Positions 9,766 to 19,836 of a stretch of 64,000 nt of DNA are shown piece by piece (within the stretch, counting starts at the first letter, position 1; every line of letters begins with the position of its first letter). The position numbers and the translations under genes are program-made. The stretch covers positions 124,001 through 188,000 of the forward strand of contig CALWSP010000025.1 of assembly GCA_944384235.1 (NCBI GenBank). The letters run 5' to 3'. The notes below the pieces were generated by a model. It was not told the origin of the DNA. It did no database searches and was given only the letters and a program-made list of their open reading frames with translations. Origin of the DNA: an uncultured Clostridia bacterium (GTDB taxonomy: Bacteria; Bacillota; Clostridia; Lachnospirales; CAG-274).

Positions 9766-9790
9766 TAAGGGTGGAGCTTTCCACCCTTTA
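9766..9790 (-). terminator. Hairpin between leuB and ilvD, possible partial terminator
   Basis: A 9-bp perfect stem (9767-9775 with 9780-9788) with a GCTT loop is followed on the minus strand by TAGATTTTA, a weak U tract. It may reduce expression of ilvD-ilvB relative to the upstream genes, or end a shorter leu transcript. Confidence 0.55.
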
Positions 9791-9805
9791 ATTATAAATC
9801 AATAA

Positions 9806-10876
9806 TTATAAATTTTCAATAATAAGCTGGCCCATTTCCTTGCAACCAACTTTTTTCATACCTTCGCTCATTATATCCCCAGTTCTGTAACCTAAGTCAA
9901 GAACTTTAGTAACAGCTTTTTCAATGCAGTTTGCTTCTTCAATTAAACCAAAACTATATTTTAACATCATAGCGCCAGATAAAATAGTTGCAATAGGGTT
10001 TGCAATATCCTTTCCAGCAATATCAGGTGCAGAACCGTGAACAGGCTCATACATACCAAGAGAACCTTCTCCTAAACTAGCTGATGGTAACATACCAATA
10101 GAACCAGTTAATTGTGACGCCTCATCAGATAAAATGTCGCCAAAAATATTGCCTGTTAAAATAACATCAAAAGTAGATGGACGCATAATTAATTGCATAC
10201 TAGCATTGTCAATATATAAATGGTCAAGCTCAACATCAGGATAATCCTTAGCCACTTCTAAAACAACTCTTCTCCAAAGCCTTGAAGACTCTAAAACATT
10301 TTGCTTATCCACGCTAGTAACTTTTTTGTTTCTTTTTCTAGCAATTTCAAAAGCTGTCTTAGCTATTCTTTCCACCTCTTTAACAGCATACTGTTCAATA
10401 TCATAAGCAGCCTCGCCAAGCTCAGTTTCTTTTCTGCCTTTTTCGCCAAAATACATACCGCCAGTAAGCTCTCTAACAACCATAATGTCAACACCATCAG
10501 CAACATATTCTGGTTTTAAAGGGCAAGCGTCTTTTAAAGCATTGTGTAAAGTAGCTGGCCTTAAATTTGCATATAAACCTAAAGCCTCTCTTAAACCAAG
10601 TAAAGCTCTCTCAGGCCTTTTATCCCCAGGTAATGTGTCCCATTGCCAGCCACCAACTGCACCTAAAAGAACAGAATCACTAGCCTTGCAAACCTCAATA
10701 GTTTCTTTAGGCAATGGCTCGCCATATTTGTCAATAGCACAGCCACCACCTAAAACATAAGTGTATTCAAAACTGTGTCCAAACTTTTTTCCAATAGCAT
10801 TTAAAACATTAATATTTTGCTCCATTACTTCTGGGCCAATACCATCTCCAGCTACTACTGCAATCTTAAAATCCAT
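9806..10876 (-). CDS. leuB: 3-isopropylmalate dehydrogenase
   Basis: LeuB oxidatively decarboxylates 3-isopropylmalate with NAD+ in leucine synthesis. The start at 10876 follows AGAGGTG with a 7-base spacer and gives [18 protein letters not shown]; the longer frame to 10915 adds an unlikely leader. The 356-residue product has the metal/substrate segments [27 protein letters not shown] and the [18 protein letters not shown] nucleotide loop. It lies after leuD in the usual C-D-B order. Confidence 0.97.
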   Translation of the reverse strand: MDFKIAVVAGDGIGPEVMEQNINVLNAIGKKFGHSFEYTYVLGGGCAIDKYGEPLPKETIEVCKASDSVLLGAVGGWQWDTLPGDKRPERALLGLREALGLYANLRPATLHNALKDACPLKPEYVADGVDIMVVRELTGGMYFGEKGRKETELGEAAYDIEQYAVKEVERIAKTAFEIARKRNKKVTSVDKQNVLESSRLWRRVVLEVAKDYPDVELDHLYIDNASMQLIMRPSTFDVILTGNIFGDILSDEASQLTGSIGMLPSASLGEGSLGMYEPVHGSAPDIAGKDIANPIATILSGAMMLKYSFGLIEEANCIEKAVTKVLDLGYRTGDIMSEGMKKVGCKEMGQLIIENL

Positions 10877-10929
10877 TTTTAAACACCTCTTTATATAATT
10901 AGTAAAACCGAACAAATTCCCCTGAATAT

Positions 10930-11436
10930 TTACTTTAATCCTAACTTAACTTTAGTCTGCTCAATAAGTCCGCCCACTTTAAACATTTCCTGCATAAATT
11001 CTGGAAAAGGCTCAGCTTGATAAGTTTCGTTTTTAGTCTTGTTTGTAATAACACCTGTGCTAAAATCAACCTCAACCTCGTCACCCATTTCAATTTTTTC
11101 AGCAGCTTCCTCACACTCAAGAATTGGAAGCCCAATGTTAATAGCATTTCTGTAAAAAATTCTAGCAAAAGTTTTAGCAATAACACAAGAAATTCCACTA
11201 GCCTTAATAGCAATTGGTGCGTGCTCCCTTGATGAACCACAGCCAAAATTCTTTTCAGCCACAATAATATCCCCATTTTTAACATTTTCAACAAAATTCA
11301 CGCTAGAATGAATAGCATCTTCCATACAATGCTTTGCTAACTCCTTAGGGTCAGAAGAATTTAAGTATCTAGCTGGAATTATAACATCTGTATCAATATT
11401 GTCACCATATTTAAAAACCTTACCACAAGCATTCAT
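10930..11436 (-). CDS. leuD: 3-isopropylmalate dehydratase, small subunit
   Basis: LeuD is the swivelling-domain subunit that completes the isomerase with LeuC. The 168-residue protein begins [20 protein letters not shown] and contains the substrate loop [12 protein letters not shown], both diagnostic for the prokaryotic LeuD/homoaconitase small-subunit family. A strong AAGGAGG precedes the start, 13 bases after leuC. Confidence 0.97.
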   Translation of the reverse strand: MNACGKVFKYGDNIDTDVIIPARYLNSSDPKELAKHCMEDAIHSSVNFVENVKNGDIIVAEKNFGCGSSREHAPIAIKASGISCVIAKTFARIFYRNAINIGLPILECEEAAEKIEMGDEVEVDFSTGVITNKTKNETYQAEPFPEFMQEMFKVGGLIEQTKVKLGLK

Positions 11437-11449
11437 ATTTGTATCCTCC

Positions 11450-12712
11450 TTATTTAATATCTTCTGGGTCTGTAATTTCGCCAGTTATAGCAGATGCAGC
11501 TGCAACTGCTGGCGAACAAAGATAAACTTCAGATTCAGGGTGTCCCATACGACCAATAAAGTTTCTGTTAGTCGTAGATAATGATCTTTCACCTTTAGCA
11601 AGAATACCCATATGGCCACCAAGACAAGGTCCACAAGTAGGTGTAGAAAATACACAACCTGCTTCAACAAAAATTTTAGCTAAGCCTTCCTCAACACATT
11701 CTAACCAAATCTTTTGAGTACCTGGTAAAATAATAGCCCTCATATTAGGAGCAATTTTCTTTCCCTTTAAAATTTCAGCTGCTGCTCTCATATCTCCAAT
11801 TCTACCATTAGTACAAGAACCGATAACGACTTGGTCAATTTTTACCCCCTTAGCTTCGTCAATAGTTTTAGTGTTTTCTGGCAAATGAGGGAAAGCAACA
11901 GTTGATCTTAAAGTTGCTAAATCAATTTCATAAACCTCATCATACTCTGCATCATCATCAGCCTCAAAAACAACAGGAGTTTTCTTAGAATGTTCCTTAA
12001 CATATTCTAAAGTTTTTTCATCAACTGGGAAAATACCATTTTTACCACCAGCTTCAATAGCCATATTAGCAATTGTAAACCTGTCGTCCATAGATAAATA
12101 CTTAATGCCATCTCCTACAAACTCCATAGACTTATATAATGCACCGTCCACACCAATCATACCAATAATGTGTAAAATAATATCTTTACCACTTACAAAC
12201 TTAGCAGGCTTGTTTTTTAACACAAATTTTAAAGCACTAGGCACCTTAAACCAAGCCACACCTCTAGCCATACCAACAGCCATATCAGTTGAACCTACGC
12301 CTGTTGAAAAAGCACCTAAAGCACCATAAGTACAAGTATGCGAATCTGCGCCAATAATTACATCGCCTGGCACAGCAAGACCAGCCTCAGGAATTAAACA
12401 ATGTTCAATGCCCATTTGGCCAACTTCAAAATAATTTTCAATTTCCTTTTCGTTAGCAAATTCCCTTACACATTTGCAATGCTCAGCTGACTTAATGTCT
12501 TTGTTAGGTGTAAAATGGTCTGGAACAATTGCCACCTTATTTTTGTCAAAAACCTTATTAACACCAATTTTGTTAAACTCTGTAATTGCCACAGGAGTTG
12601 TAACATCGTTTCCAAGAACAAGGTCTAAATTAGCTTCAATAAGCTGACCTGCCTTAACAGATTCAAGACCAGCGTGAGCTGCTAAAATTTTTTGAGTCAT
12701 CGTCATACCCAT
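11450..12712 (-). CDS. leuC: 3-isopropylmalate dehydratase, large subunit
   Basis: LeuC is the [4Fe-4S] catalytic subunit that isomerises 2- to 3-isopropylmalate. The 420-residue length fits the short LeuC type common in Clostridia and Archaea. Cluster cysteines are in [10 protein letters not shown] and [10 protein letters not shown], and an active-site segment is [20 protein letters not shown]. The start has GGGAGG 9 bases upstream. Short LeuCD can also act in the citramalate route, which matters because a synthase relic lies just upstream. Confidence 0.96.
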   Translation of the reverse strand: MGMTMTQKILAAHAGLESVKAGQLIEANLDLVLGNDVTTPVAITEFNKIGVNKVFDKNKVAIVPDHFTPNKDIKSAEHCKCVREFANEKEIENYFEVGQMGIEHCLIPEAGLAVPGDVIIGADSHTCTYGALGAFSTGVGSTDMAVGMARGVAWFKVPSALKFVLKNKPAKFVSGKDIILHIIGMIGVDGALYKSMEFVGDGIKYLSMDDRFTIANMAIEAGGKNGIFPVDEKTLEYVKEHSKKTPVVFEADDDAEYDEVYEIDLATLRSTVAFPHLPENTKTIDEAKGVKIDQVVIGSCTNGRIGDMRAAAEILKGKKIAPNMRAIILPGTQKIWLECVEEGLAKIFVEAGCVFSTPTCGPCLGGHMGILAKGERSLSTTNRNFIGRMGHPESEVYLCSPAVAAASAITGEITDPEDIK

Positions 12713-12768
12713 AACTACATTCCTCCCAATTCTTTCTAAAATATCAAAACCAACAATATTTATCCCTT

Positions 12769-12817
12769 TTTATAGCATAAACCTAGCCTTCAAAATCTGA
12801 GGGTGAAATGCTATAAA
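12769..12817 (-). repeat. 10-bp inverted repeat upstream of leuC
   Basis: TTTATAGCAT at 12769-12778 pairs with ATGCTATAAA at 12808-12817, giving a stem with a 29-base loop in the leuC leader. A second inverted pair, CTGAGGGTG at 12797-12805 and CACCCTCAG at 12854-12862, overlaps it. The two foldings exclude each other in part, so this could be a simple attenuator or debris of the deleted gene. I see no U tract strong enough to call a terminator. Confidence 0.4.
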
Positions 12818-12827
12818 TTAATAACTA

Positions 12828-12899
12828 TTAAAAACAATCTACACTAAAAGATACACCCTCAGCATTAGCTCCATCTCTTAATGTAGATAAATAGCCATT
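12828..12899 (-). pseudogene. N-terminal relic of a citramalate/2-isopropylmalate synthase gene
   Basis: Reading the minus strand from about 12899, one frame encodes GYLSTLRDGANAEGVSFSVD and then stops at 12828-12830. The core TLRDGA-x-x-EG-(V/I)-SFSV is the N-terminal signature of the DRE-TIM synthase family, best matching CimA/LeuA-like proteins (DTTLRDGA..EG.SFS). There is no in-frame ATG and SD, and nothing of the remaining several hundred codons is present before leuC. The position between ilvC and leuC is where many clostridial clusters carry leuA or cimA, so I read this as the stump of a deleted gene. It cannot be functional. Confidence 0.7.
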
Positions 12900-12910
12900 T
12901 TTATAATATA

Positions 12911-12929
12911 GGGCGTCACAAGGACGCCC
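12911..12929 (-). terminator. Hairpin downstream of ilvC, possible weak terminator
   Basis: A perfect 7-bp GC-rich stem (GGGCGTC 12911-12917 with GACGCCC 12923-12929) and 5-base loop lies 16 bases after the ilvC stop. The bases after it on the minus strand (TATATTATAAAAA) are not a good U tract, so it may protect the ilvN-ilvC mRNA 3' end rather than terminate it fully. Confidence 0.5.
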
Positions 12930-12945
12930 AAAAATTTTATTTAAA

Positions 12946-14019
<1,074 letters not shown>

Positions 14020-14065
14020 TTAATAATATATATAATTGCAGCAAACTGTGTCGTTGCAAACTATA

Positions 14066-14572
14066 TTAATATTCCCTAACCTTTTTAATTGGGTTTTCTC
14101 CTCTGCAAAGAGCAGTCAGGCCAGTTCTAACCACCTCTTTAACCCCATATGGCTCCATAAGAGCTATAAAAGCCTCAATTTTACTTGGCTTGCCAGTCAT
14201 TTCAATAGTCAAAGCTCCGTTTGAAACATCAACAATGTTAGCTCTGTAAATATCCACCATACTAGCAATTTCAGACCTTTGATTTGGCTTAACACTAACC
14301 TTTATTAAAGCAAGCTCTCTAAAAACTCCTCTGTCTGTTTTAATTTCAACAACTCTAATTACATCAATTAGCTTTTCAACTTGCTTAATAATTTGCTCAA
14401 TAGTTAAGTCGTCACAATGCACCTGAATAGTAATTCTAGAAATTTTTTCATCTTCAGTCACGCCAACACTTAAAGTAGCAATGTTGTAACCTCGTCTTGA
14501 AAAAAGCCCACAAATTCTGCTTAAAACACCAGCGTTGTTGTCAACTAAAATAGATATAATATGCCTATTCAT
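14066..14572 (-). CDS. ilvN: Acetolactate synthase, small regulatory subunit
   Basis: This ACT-domain subunit binds valine and controls the IlvB catalytic subunit. The 168-residue protein opens with the ACT signature ISILVDNNAGVLSRICGLFS followed by RRGYNIATLSVG, then the C-terminal small-subunit domain. An AAGGAGG precedes ATG 14572. It is the first gene after the Ile-type T-box. The gap to ilvC has a small palindrome, ACTTGC-4-GCAAGT at 14005-14020. ilvH is an equally valid symbol. Confidence 0.95.
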   Translation of the reverse strand: MNRHIISILVDNNAGVLSRICGLFSRRGYNIATLSVGVTEDEKISRITIQVHCDDLTIEQIIKQVEKLIDVIRVVEIKTDRGVFRELALIKVSVKPNQRSEIASMVDIYRANIVDVSNGALTIEMTGKPSKIEAFIALMEPYGVKEVVRTGLTALCRGENPIKKVREY

Positions 14573-14622
14573 TTACATTACCTCCTTATATATTTCAACA
14601 AATTTTTTCCCTAAAAATAAAC

Positions 14623-14893
14623 AAAAAAGCCCCTGACTATAAAAAGTCAGGGACGAATTATCGTGTTACCACCCTAGTTCAAGTGCACATCACTGTACAC
14701 TCCTTAACAGGTTCAATCAAACCTTGGCCTATAACGGGGCTACCGTTCCACTCCTACTAAATTCTGAGGGAAAGCTCCTGAGTGATAAATAAAATCTAAG
14801 ACTTAATGTCTTTCAGCAAACGACATCTCTCTGGAAAGCCTTTTTGAAATTACCTGTATCTCAATCAACACTTTTAAAACAATTAAATAATTA
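14623..14893 (-). promoter_or_regulatory. T-box leader, predicted tRNA-Ile responsive, upstream of ilvN-ilvC
   Basis: The minus-strand leader has all hallmarks of a T-box. These are a stem I with the AGAGAGATGTCG arm and its partner GACAT, the T-box sequence AGGGTGGTAACACG at 14662-14675, and an intrinsic terminator (8-bp stem, 14631-14638 with 14645-14652, then six U). Aligning the strand after stem I with the valS T-box in this window (ATC-A-CTCAGGAGC against GTA-G-CTCTGGAG) places the specifier at 14784-14786, reading ATC for isoleucine. Uncharged tRNA-Ile would favour the antiterminator and read-through into ilvN. Confidence 0.93.
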
Positions 14894-14898
14894 AAAGT

Positions 14899-14927
14899 AT
14901 TCTAACAGATATAAACGCTTTTGTCAA
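14899..14927 (-). promoter_or_regulatory. Sigma-A-type promoter of the ilv T-box transcript
   Basis: TTGACA (14922-14927) and TAGAAT (14899-14904) are 17 bases apart on the minus strand. This places the start point near 14892, just before T-box stem I. Confidence 0.85.
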
Positions 14928-14939
14928 GTAAAAAGTTCC

Positions 14940-15155
14940 ACTTTTTTAATAATTTATTTTATACAAAAAACACATATTTATACAAAACTTACAACAAAAT
15001 ATCTTTTTATTATTAGCTAAAATTATATAAAATGTCTATAACATTACAAAAATATTAATAAAAATGTATATTAATTAAATTTATAAACTATTTAAACAAA
15101 ATTAATAATATTTAATATATACAAATGCACTTAATTAATTTTATTTAAACCAAAT
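14940..15155. other. AT-rich intergenic stretch without a recognisable gene
   Basis: About 215 bases of very AT-rich sequence separate the ilv promoter from the pectate lyase terminator. No open frame with an SD, no stable stem and no repeat stands out to me. Confidence 0.6.
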
Positions 15156-15185
15156 AAAAAAAGGACGCTTATACGTCCTTTTTTT
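15156..15185 (-). terminator. Terminator of the pectate lyase gene
   Basis: A 12-bp perfect stem (15156-15167 with 15174-15185) of A7-GGACG type with a 6-base loop abuts the gene's stop. The U run is good in both directions. Confidence 0.88.
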
Positions 15186-15186
15186 G

Positions 15187-18100
15187 TTATTTAAAACTAT
15201 AACTCGAATCAAGCACCTTCTGTAAAATTTTTGCAACATCTTCACTTGTAATTTCTGCCTTGCCAGAAACTTTAGCTCTTTCAAGCTGTTCTTCTGTTAA
15301 TGGGTTTTTCTCTGGATTTAAAACATAAGATAAAGTAATTTCTGCATCGTTTATATCCACAACACCATTAAGGTTTACATCTCCAAGGGTTGATGTAATA
15401 TTATCTAACTTAATTTCGCTAAATACAGTGCCGTTGTATTTTACAAGAGGCATTGTATCTTGAGCAGCATCTGTTGCAAAACCAACAAAAACGCTTTCTC
15501 CTAAAGTTGTTTTAAATGTGTCCATTTCATACCAGTTCACACCGTTTAAAGAAGCAGATAAAGTAACTTTGTCCCCACTTCTTTCAACCTTTGCCCAGCC
15601 ATAATTTCTTTCTTGGTCCACTCTAACAACTGGAACACCTAACATATTGTTAGTGTAGCTAACTCCAGAGCCTTGGCTCTTTCTATACATAGTTCTAACA
15701 TTTTTAGCCTTAACAGGAGAACCAGAAATGTCCTTAACGCCATCATAATCTTCTCCCTTAATGTATGTAAGAGAAGCCATATAAAATTCACTGTCAGCAT
15801 CTAAAGAGTTTCTAACCATAAGGCCTGATTGTTGCATATAGTCAAGTTTAGCAAGGTTATCCATTTTTGCTACAAAACTAAAGTCGCCTTTTACTTCTTT
15901 GTAGTTAAAGTGGAAAGCATCTGGGTTTTGGTTTGAACTTGTGTTTAAAATACCAATATGTCCAGCACCTGTTGAAACAAGAGTGTTTTTATCCTTGTCA
16001 TAATAGTCGTTACCCTTAGCTCTAACACCACCAATGTCAGTTGAAGTAAAGCCCTCAAGGTTTCCATTTTGACCACTTTCAATAACAGTAACTAAAACAG
16101 GAGTTGAAATACCTGTTCCATTTTTGCCATAAGCCTTTACACTAAGATAATACATTCCAACTTCAACATCGCTTGGAATACTAAAATCATCAGTGTTTTC
16201 AGCTATAACCTTGTCATTTAATAAAATCTTGTAATTGTCATAACTACCAGAAATGTTTTTGCTAACACTATAAACATTTCCCTTAACTAATGTTGTGTTA
16301 ACATCTATGCCATTTGTGTTGTCATCGCCAGTAATGTCGTTAATTACAATAACTGGGTTTTGAGCTTTAACAGGTTTAACACTGCTCTCTTTCCACTCGC
16401 CTAATAACTCGTTTGCATAAATTTCAACATTAGTGTAACCACAATAAGACTTAGTTTCATCAGTAACAATTAAAGTAGCGTCAGCTTTGTTGTTAGGGTC
16501 AAGGCCGTGGCTAATTTCCCACTCGTCAGGAATACCGTCTAAGTCGCTATCTGCCTTAACACTGCCAGCTATAACATCAGTTTCAATGCCGCCAGCTTCA
16601 AACTGGTCGTTAATAAATCTACCAGTGCCATTTACAACTTCGTTAACAAGCCTTGAGTCTTGTGCATCTCTAAAATAACTAGCACCAACTTCATCAATAA
16701 CCTTGTCATAAGCCTCGTTTGCACTGCTTGCAGTGTAACCGTTTTTAAGCTCAACAGGTTTAGCTAAAATATCGTTATTATTTATTTGATAAAAACCTAA
16801 TAAATTGTTGTTTGTAACATCTTGGCTAGATGTCATAACATTGTCTTTAAAGTAATACTTACTAGTAGTTCCATCTACATCAAAAATTCTAGTGTTTACT
16901 TTTTCAAGAGTGTTAGGGCCTGGCTTATAGTAGTTTCCAATAAAGTTAGTGTTTCCACTTCCTCTTTCTCCACCATAACCAGAGTTATGACCCCAGTTGT
17001 AAATAACATTGTTTGAAAATTCTACTTTGTTTCCATAATTTGTGGAATTGTAAGAAAAACCACCTTCAAATCTTGGGTTTCTAGTTCCGTGGTTAGCCCA
17101 AAGGTTGTGAGTAAAAGATACTTCATAACCATTTAAAATAGAACCCATACCGTGCTTAGCTTCGCTTTCGCCAGCCATAATTTCAGCGTCGTTGTTTTTA
17201 ATGCCAGTTTTGTCTGGAAAAGCCATACTGTTTGCAATAATGTTGTACTGAATACTAGAATTTATAATTTCTTTAGCAGTAAAACACTCGTCAACGCCCC
17301 AAGTAAATGTACAATGGTCAATAACAATGTTTTCACCAGTTGCAGTTGCAGCGTCTAAGTCATATCCCTCACCAAGACGGAACCTTAAATGTCTAGCTAT
17401 AATGTTAGTTCCACTAAATTTAGCAGAAGCACCATATATTGTAATACCCTCGCCAGGAGCAGTTTGACCTAAAATTGTAGTGTTGCTACCTATGTTAAAT
17501 CTTCTGTTGCTCTTGCTAGCTTCTGGGTCAATGTTTATAACACCACTTACAGCAAATGTTATAATTCTTGGATATTCAGTGTTGCCATCTTTTCTGTCTT
17601 TTCTAAGTAAACCATATCTTAAAGAACCTGGCTCTGGGTTAGTTACAGAGTCAGATAAATTAGTAACTACATACACATCAGCTTGCTTTTCAACACTACC
17701 TCTACCACCCTGAGAATACATACCGCCACCTTCAACAGTTGGGAAAGCTGGGTATTTAACAGCACCCTTTGGAGTAGTAATTTTAGTTTCAAATGTTTTG
17801 TAAACTAAACTAGTGTTTTTAGCACTTGTTGCAGTAACTCTAATATAATATTCTGTGTCGTCTTCAAAACTGCCTTGTAAAGTTTCAACATACTGGTCTT
17901 CTAAGAAGAAAGTGTTTAATCTGTCGTTAGCAGTTGTTCCATCGTCTTTGTATCTAGTTAATTTTTTTCCGTGGTTAATAGTGCTCATAATATGGTCTTG
18001 AGTCCAAGTTTGGCCATCTTTTGAGTACTCAATTTTGTAAGCGTCAGCAAAACTGCTTGCAACCACAGTGCCATCAATGTAAACATCTTTAACATTTTGG

Positions 18101-18507
18101 GAAGTCTTAGGGTCAATACAAGCCACCTTGTATGGTGTTTCTTTTTCCACAAGACCCATAATAATTTCACAATCTCCATTAACACTTTGGTTAGGGTTTG
18201 AAGTTGTGCTTCCGTCAATTTTCCAGTTAGGGTATGCAATAATCATACCTGCTGTTGGCACAGTCCAGCCTCCAGTTGGGTTGCCGTAAGCTGATGTCGA
18301 TTTTAATGGGTTAGCGTCAATTAATGCACCATTTTTGTCAACAGCTGGCCAAGTTATAACAATTTTGCCATCTTCAATACTAGCTTCAACATCTTTAGTT
18401 TTTCTGTAATTGTAGCCCTCAACATCGTACCTAGCAAATACATTCATAGGCACTAAGGATAAAACAATAACAAAACTAAGCATTAAAGCTATAAACTTTT
18501 TTGTCAT
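15187..18507 (-). CDS. Secreted multidomain pectate lyase (PL1-like) with dockerin-like C-terminus
   Basis: The 1106-residue protein has a signal peptide (residues 1-25, ending VFA) and an N-terminal fibronectin-like region. A pectate-lyase beta-helix follows from about residue 250, with segments GSLRYGLLRKD, TTILGQTAPGEGITIYG, IIARHLRFRLG and IVIDHCTFTWGVDE typical of PL1-related lyases. After it come a calcium-binding DSDLDGIPDEWE segment, an Ig/Fn-like part and a DUF1349-like beta-sandwich. The last 65 residues look like a dockerin type I domain: the first repeat GDVNLNGVVDINDAE keeps the Ca-loop spacing, while the second is degenerate. It should cleave pectin outside the cell. It is monocistronic with its own promoter and terminator. 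Confidence 0.88.
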   Translation of the reverse strand: MTKKFIALMLSFVIVLSLVPMNVFARYDVEGYNYRKTKDVEASIEDGKIVITWPAVDKNGALIDANPLKSTSAYGNPTGGWTVPTAGMIIAYPNWKIDGSTTSNPNQSVNGDCEIIMGLVEKETPYKVACIDPKTSQNVKDVYIDGTVVASSFADAYKIEYSKDGQTWTQDHIMSTINHGKKLTRYKDDGTTANDRLNTFFLEDQYVETLQGSFEDDTEYYIRVTATSAKNTSLVYKTFETKITTPKGAVKYPAFPTVEGGGMYSQGGRGSVEKQADVYVVTNLSDSVTNPEPGSLRYGLLRKDRKDGNTEYPRIITFAVSGVINIDPEASKSNRRFNIGSNTTILGQTAPGEGITIYGASAKFSGTNIIARHLRFRLGEGYDLDAATATGENIVIDHCTFTWGVDECFTAKEIINSSIQYNIIANSMAFPDKTGIKNNDAEIMAGESEAKHGMGSILNGYEVSFTHNLWANHGTRNPRFEGGFSYNSTNYGNKVEFSNNVIYNWGHNSGYGGERGSGNTNFIGNYYKPGPNTLEKVNTRIFDVDGTTSKYYFKDNVMTSSQDVTNNNLLGFYQINNNDILAKPVELKNGYTASSANEAYDKVIDEVGASYFRDAQDSRLVNEVVNGTGRFINDQFEAGGIETDVIAGSVKADSDLDGIPDEWEISHGLDPNNKADATLIVTDETKSYCGYTNVEIYANELLGEWKESSVKPVKAQNPVIVINDITGDDNTNGIDVNTTLVKGNVYSVSKNISGSYDNYKILLNDKVIAENTDDFSIPSDVEVGMYYLSVKAYGKNGTGISTPVLVTVIESGQNGNLEGFTSTDIGGVRAKGNDYYDKDKNTLVSTGAGHIGILNTSSNQNPDAFHFNYKEVKGDFSFVAKMDNLAKLDYMQQSGLMVRNSLDADSEFYMASLTYIKGEDYDGVKDISGSPVKAKNVRTMYRKSQGSGVSYTNNMLGVPVVRVDQERNYGWAKVERSGDKVTLSASLNGVNWYEMDTFKTTLGESVFVGFATDAAQDTMPLVKYNGTVFSEIKLDNITSTLGDVNLNGVVDINDAEITLSYVLNPEKNPLTEEQLERAKVSGKAEITSEDVAKILQKVLDSSYSFK

Positions 18508-18540
18508 AATTTTATTCTCCTTTCTTTTTATAACAAACTA

Positions 18541-18568
18541 ATTATAGCATAAATAATAAGAATTGCAA
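18541..18568 (-). promoter_or_regulatory. Promoter of the PL1-like pectate lyase gene
   Basis: On the minus strand, TTGCAA (18563-18568) and TATAAT (18541-18546) are 16 bases apart. AGAAAGGAGAA precedes the start codon at 18507. Confidence 0.7.
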
Positions 18569-18694
18569 TAAAAATTATATATTTTTTATAATTTTATACT
18601 AAACTATTGATATTTTTTTATGTTTTAAATCTTAAACTATTTCAAATAAATGCTTTCACATTAAGTAATATATATTAATTTTGCTACATATTAG

Positions 18695-18723
18695 TTGACA
18701 TAAGCAAAAACTAAATATATAAT
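18695..18723 (+). promoter_or_regulatory. Consensus promoter of murG
   Basis: TTGACA (18695-18700) and TATAAT (18718-18723) are 17 bases apart, giving a short leader before the SD CGGAGG and ATG 18752. Confidence 0.88.
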
Positions 18724-18751
18724 TGTTATATATAATCTGTCGGAGGTAAAT

Positions 18752-19816
18752 ATGAAAAAAATAGTTTTAACTGGCGGTGGAACTGCTGGCCACGTAACTC
18801 CAAACATAGCTCTTATACCCTACCTTCAAAAAGAAGGCTATGAAATATATTACATAGGTAGTAAAGGTGGTATGGAAGAAGAACTAGTTAAAAATTGTGG
18901 CGTAAAATACTACGGTGTTAGCTCTGGAAAGTTAAGAAGATATATAGACAAAAAAAATATATCTGACATTTTTAAAGTTATAAAAGGAATTATGGAAGCA
19001 AAACGCCTAATTAAAAAAATTAAGCCTAATGTAGTTTTTTCAAAAGGTGGTTTTGTTGCTGTTCCTGTTGTTGTTGGAGCCGCCTTAAATAAAATCCCCG
19101 TAATATCCCACGAGTCAGATATTACGCCAGGCTTAGCAAATAAACTTGCTATGCCCTTTTCAAAAGCAGTCTGCACAACTTTTCCAGAAGCAGTAAAACA
19201 TATAAAAGACAATAAAGGAATTTTCACTGGCACGCCAATAAGAGATTCTCTTTTTAACGGAAACAGAGAAAAAGGCCTTTCCCTTTGTTCTTTTTCAGGC
19301 AATAAGCCTGTTTTGCTAATAATGGGTGGCTCTCAAGGCTCTGTAAAAATTAATACTTCAATAAGAGAACTTTTAAACAAATTAACACCAAAATATGATA
19401 TAATTCACCTTTGTGGTAAAGGTAATTTAGATAAAAGCCTTTTAGATAATAAAAGCTATAAACAATTTGAATATGTGTCTGATGAGCTAAAAGACATTTT
19501 TGCAATTACAGATATGGTAATTTCAAGAGCAGGCTCTAATGCAATTTGTGAGTTTTTAGCCTTAAAAAAGCCAATGCTTTTAATTCCACTTGGGAAAAAC
19601 GCAAGTAGAGGCGACCAAATTTTAAACGCAAATAGCTTTAAATCTCAAGGCTTTGCTGAAGTTTTAGACGAAGATAAAATGACAAAAGGTAGCCTTTTTG
19701 ACACAATAAATAAAGTCTTTGACAATAAAAATGAATACATTAAAAATATGGAAAATTCAAAAGCGTCAAATGGCATAAATTCAGTTCTTGAAATTATAAA
19801 GGCTGCTTCAAAATAA
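18752..19816 (+). CDS. murG: UDP-GlcNAc:lipid I N-acetylglucosaminyltransferase
   Basis: MurG adds GlcNAc to lipid I to make lipid II on the cytoplasmic face of the membrane. The 354-residue GT-B protein has the N-terminal loop GGGTAGHVTPN, the acceptor-site segment SHESDITPGLANKLA, the GGSQGS linker loop, and the donor-binding SRAGSNAICEFLALKKP with the later RGDQILNA. It stands apart from a division cluster here, with its own promoter. A small secreted-protein gene follows 20 bases later. Confidence 0.96.
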   Translation: MKKIVLTGGGTAGHVTPNIALIPYLQKEGYEIYYIGSKGGMEEELVKNCGVKYYGVSSGKLRRYIDKKNISDIFKVIKGIMEAKRLIKKIKPNVVFSKGGFVAVPVVVGAALNKIPVISHESDITPGLANKLAMPFSKAVCTTFPEAVKHIKDNKGIFTGTPIRDSLFNGNREKGLSLCSFSGNKPVLLIMGGSQGSVKINTSIRELLNKLTPKYDIIHLCGKGNLDKSLLDNKSYKQFEYVSDELKDIFAITDMVISRAGSNAICEFLALKKPMLLIPLGKNASRGDQILNANSFKSQGFAEVLDEDKMTKGSLFDTINKVFDNKNEYIKNMENSKASNGINSVLEIIKAASK

Positions 19817-19836
19817 TATTTTTAGGGGGTTTTCAA

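Noticed and set aside
12911-12929. The GC hairpin after ilvC as a riboswitch element
   Set aside because: It is a single 7-bp stem with no conserved aptamer sequence around it.
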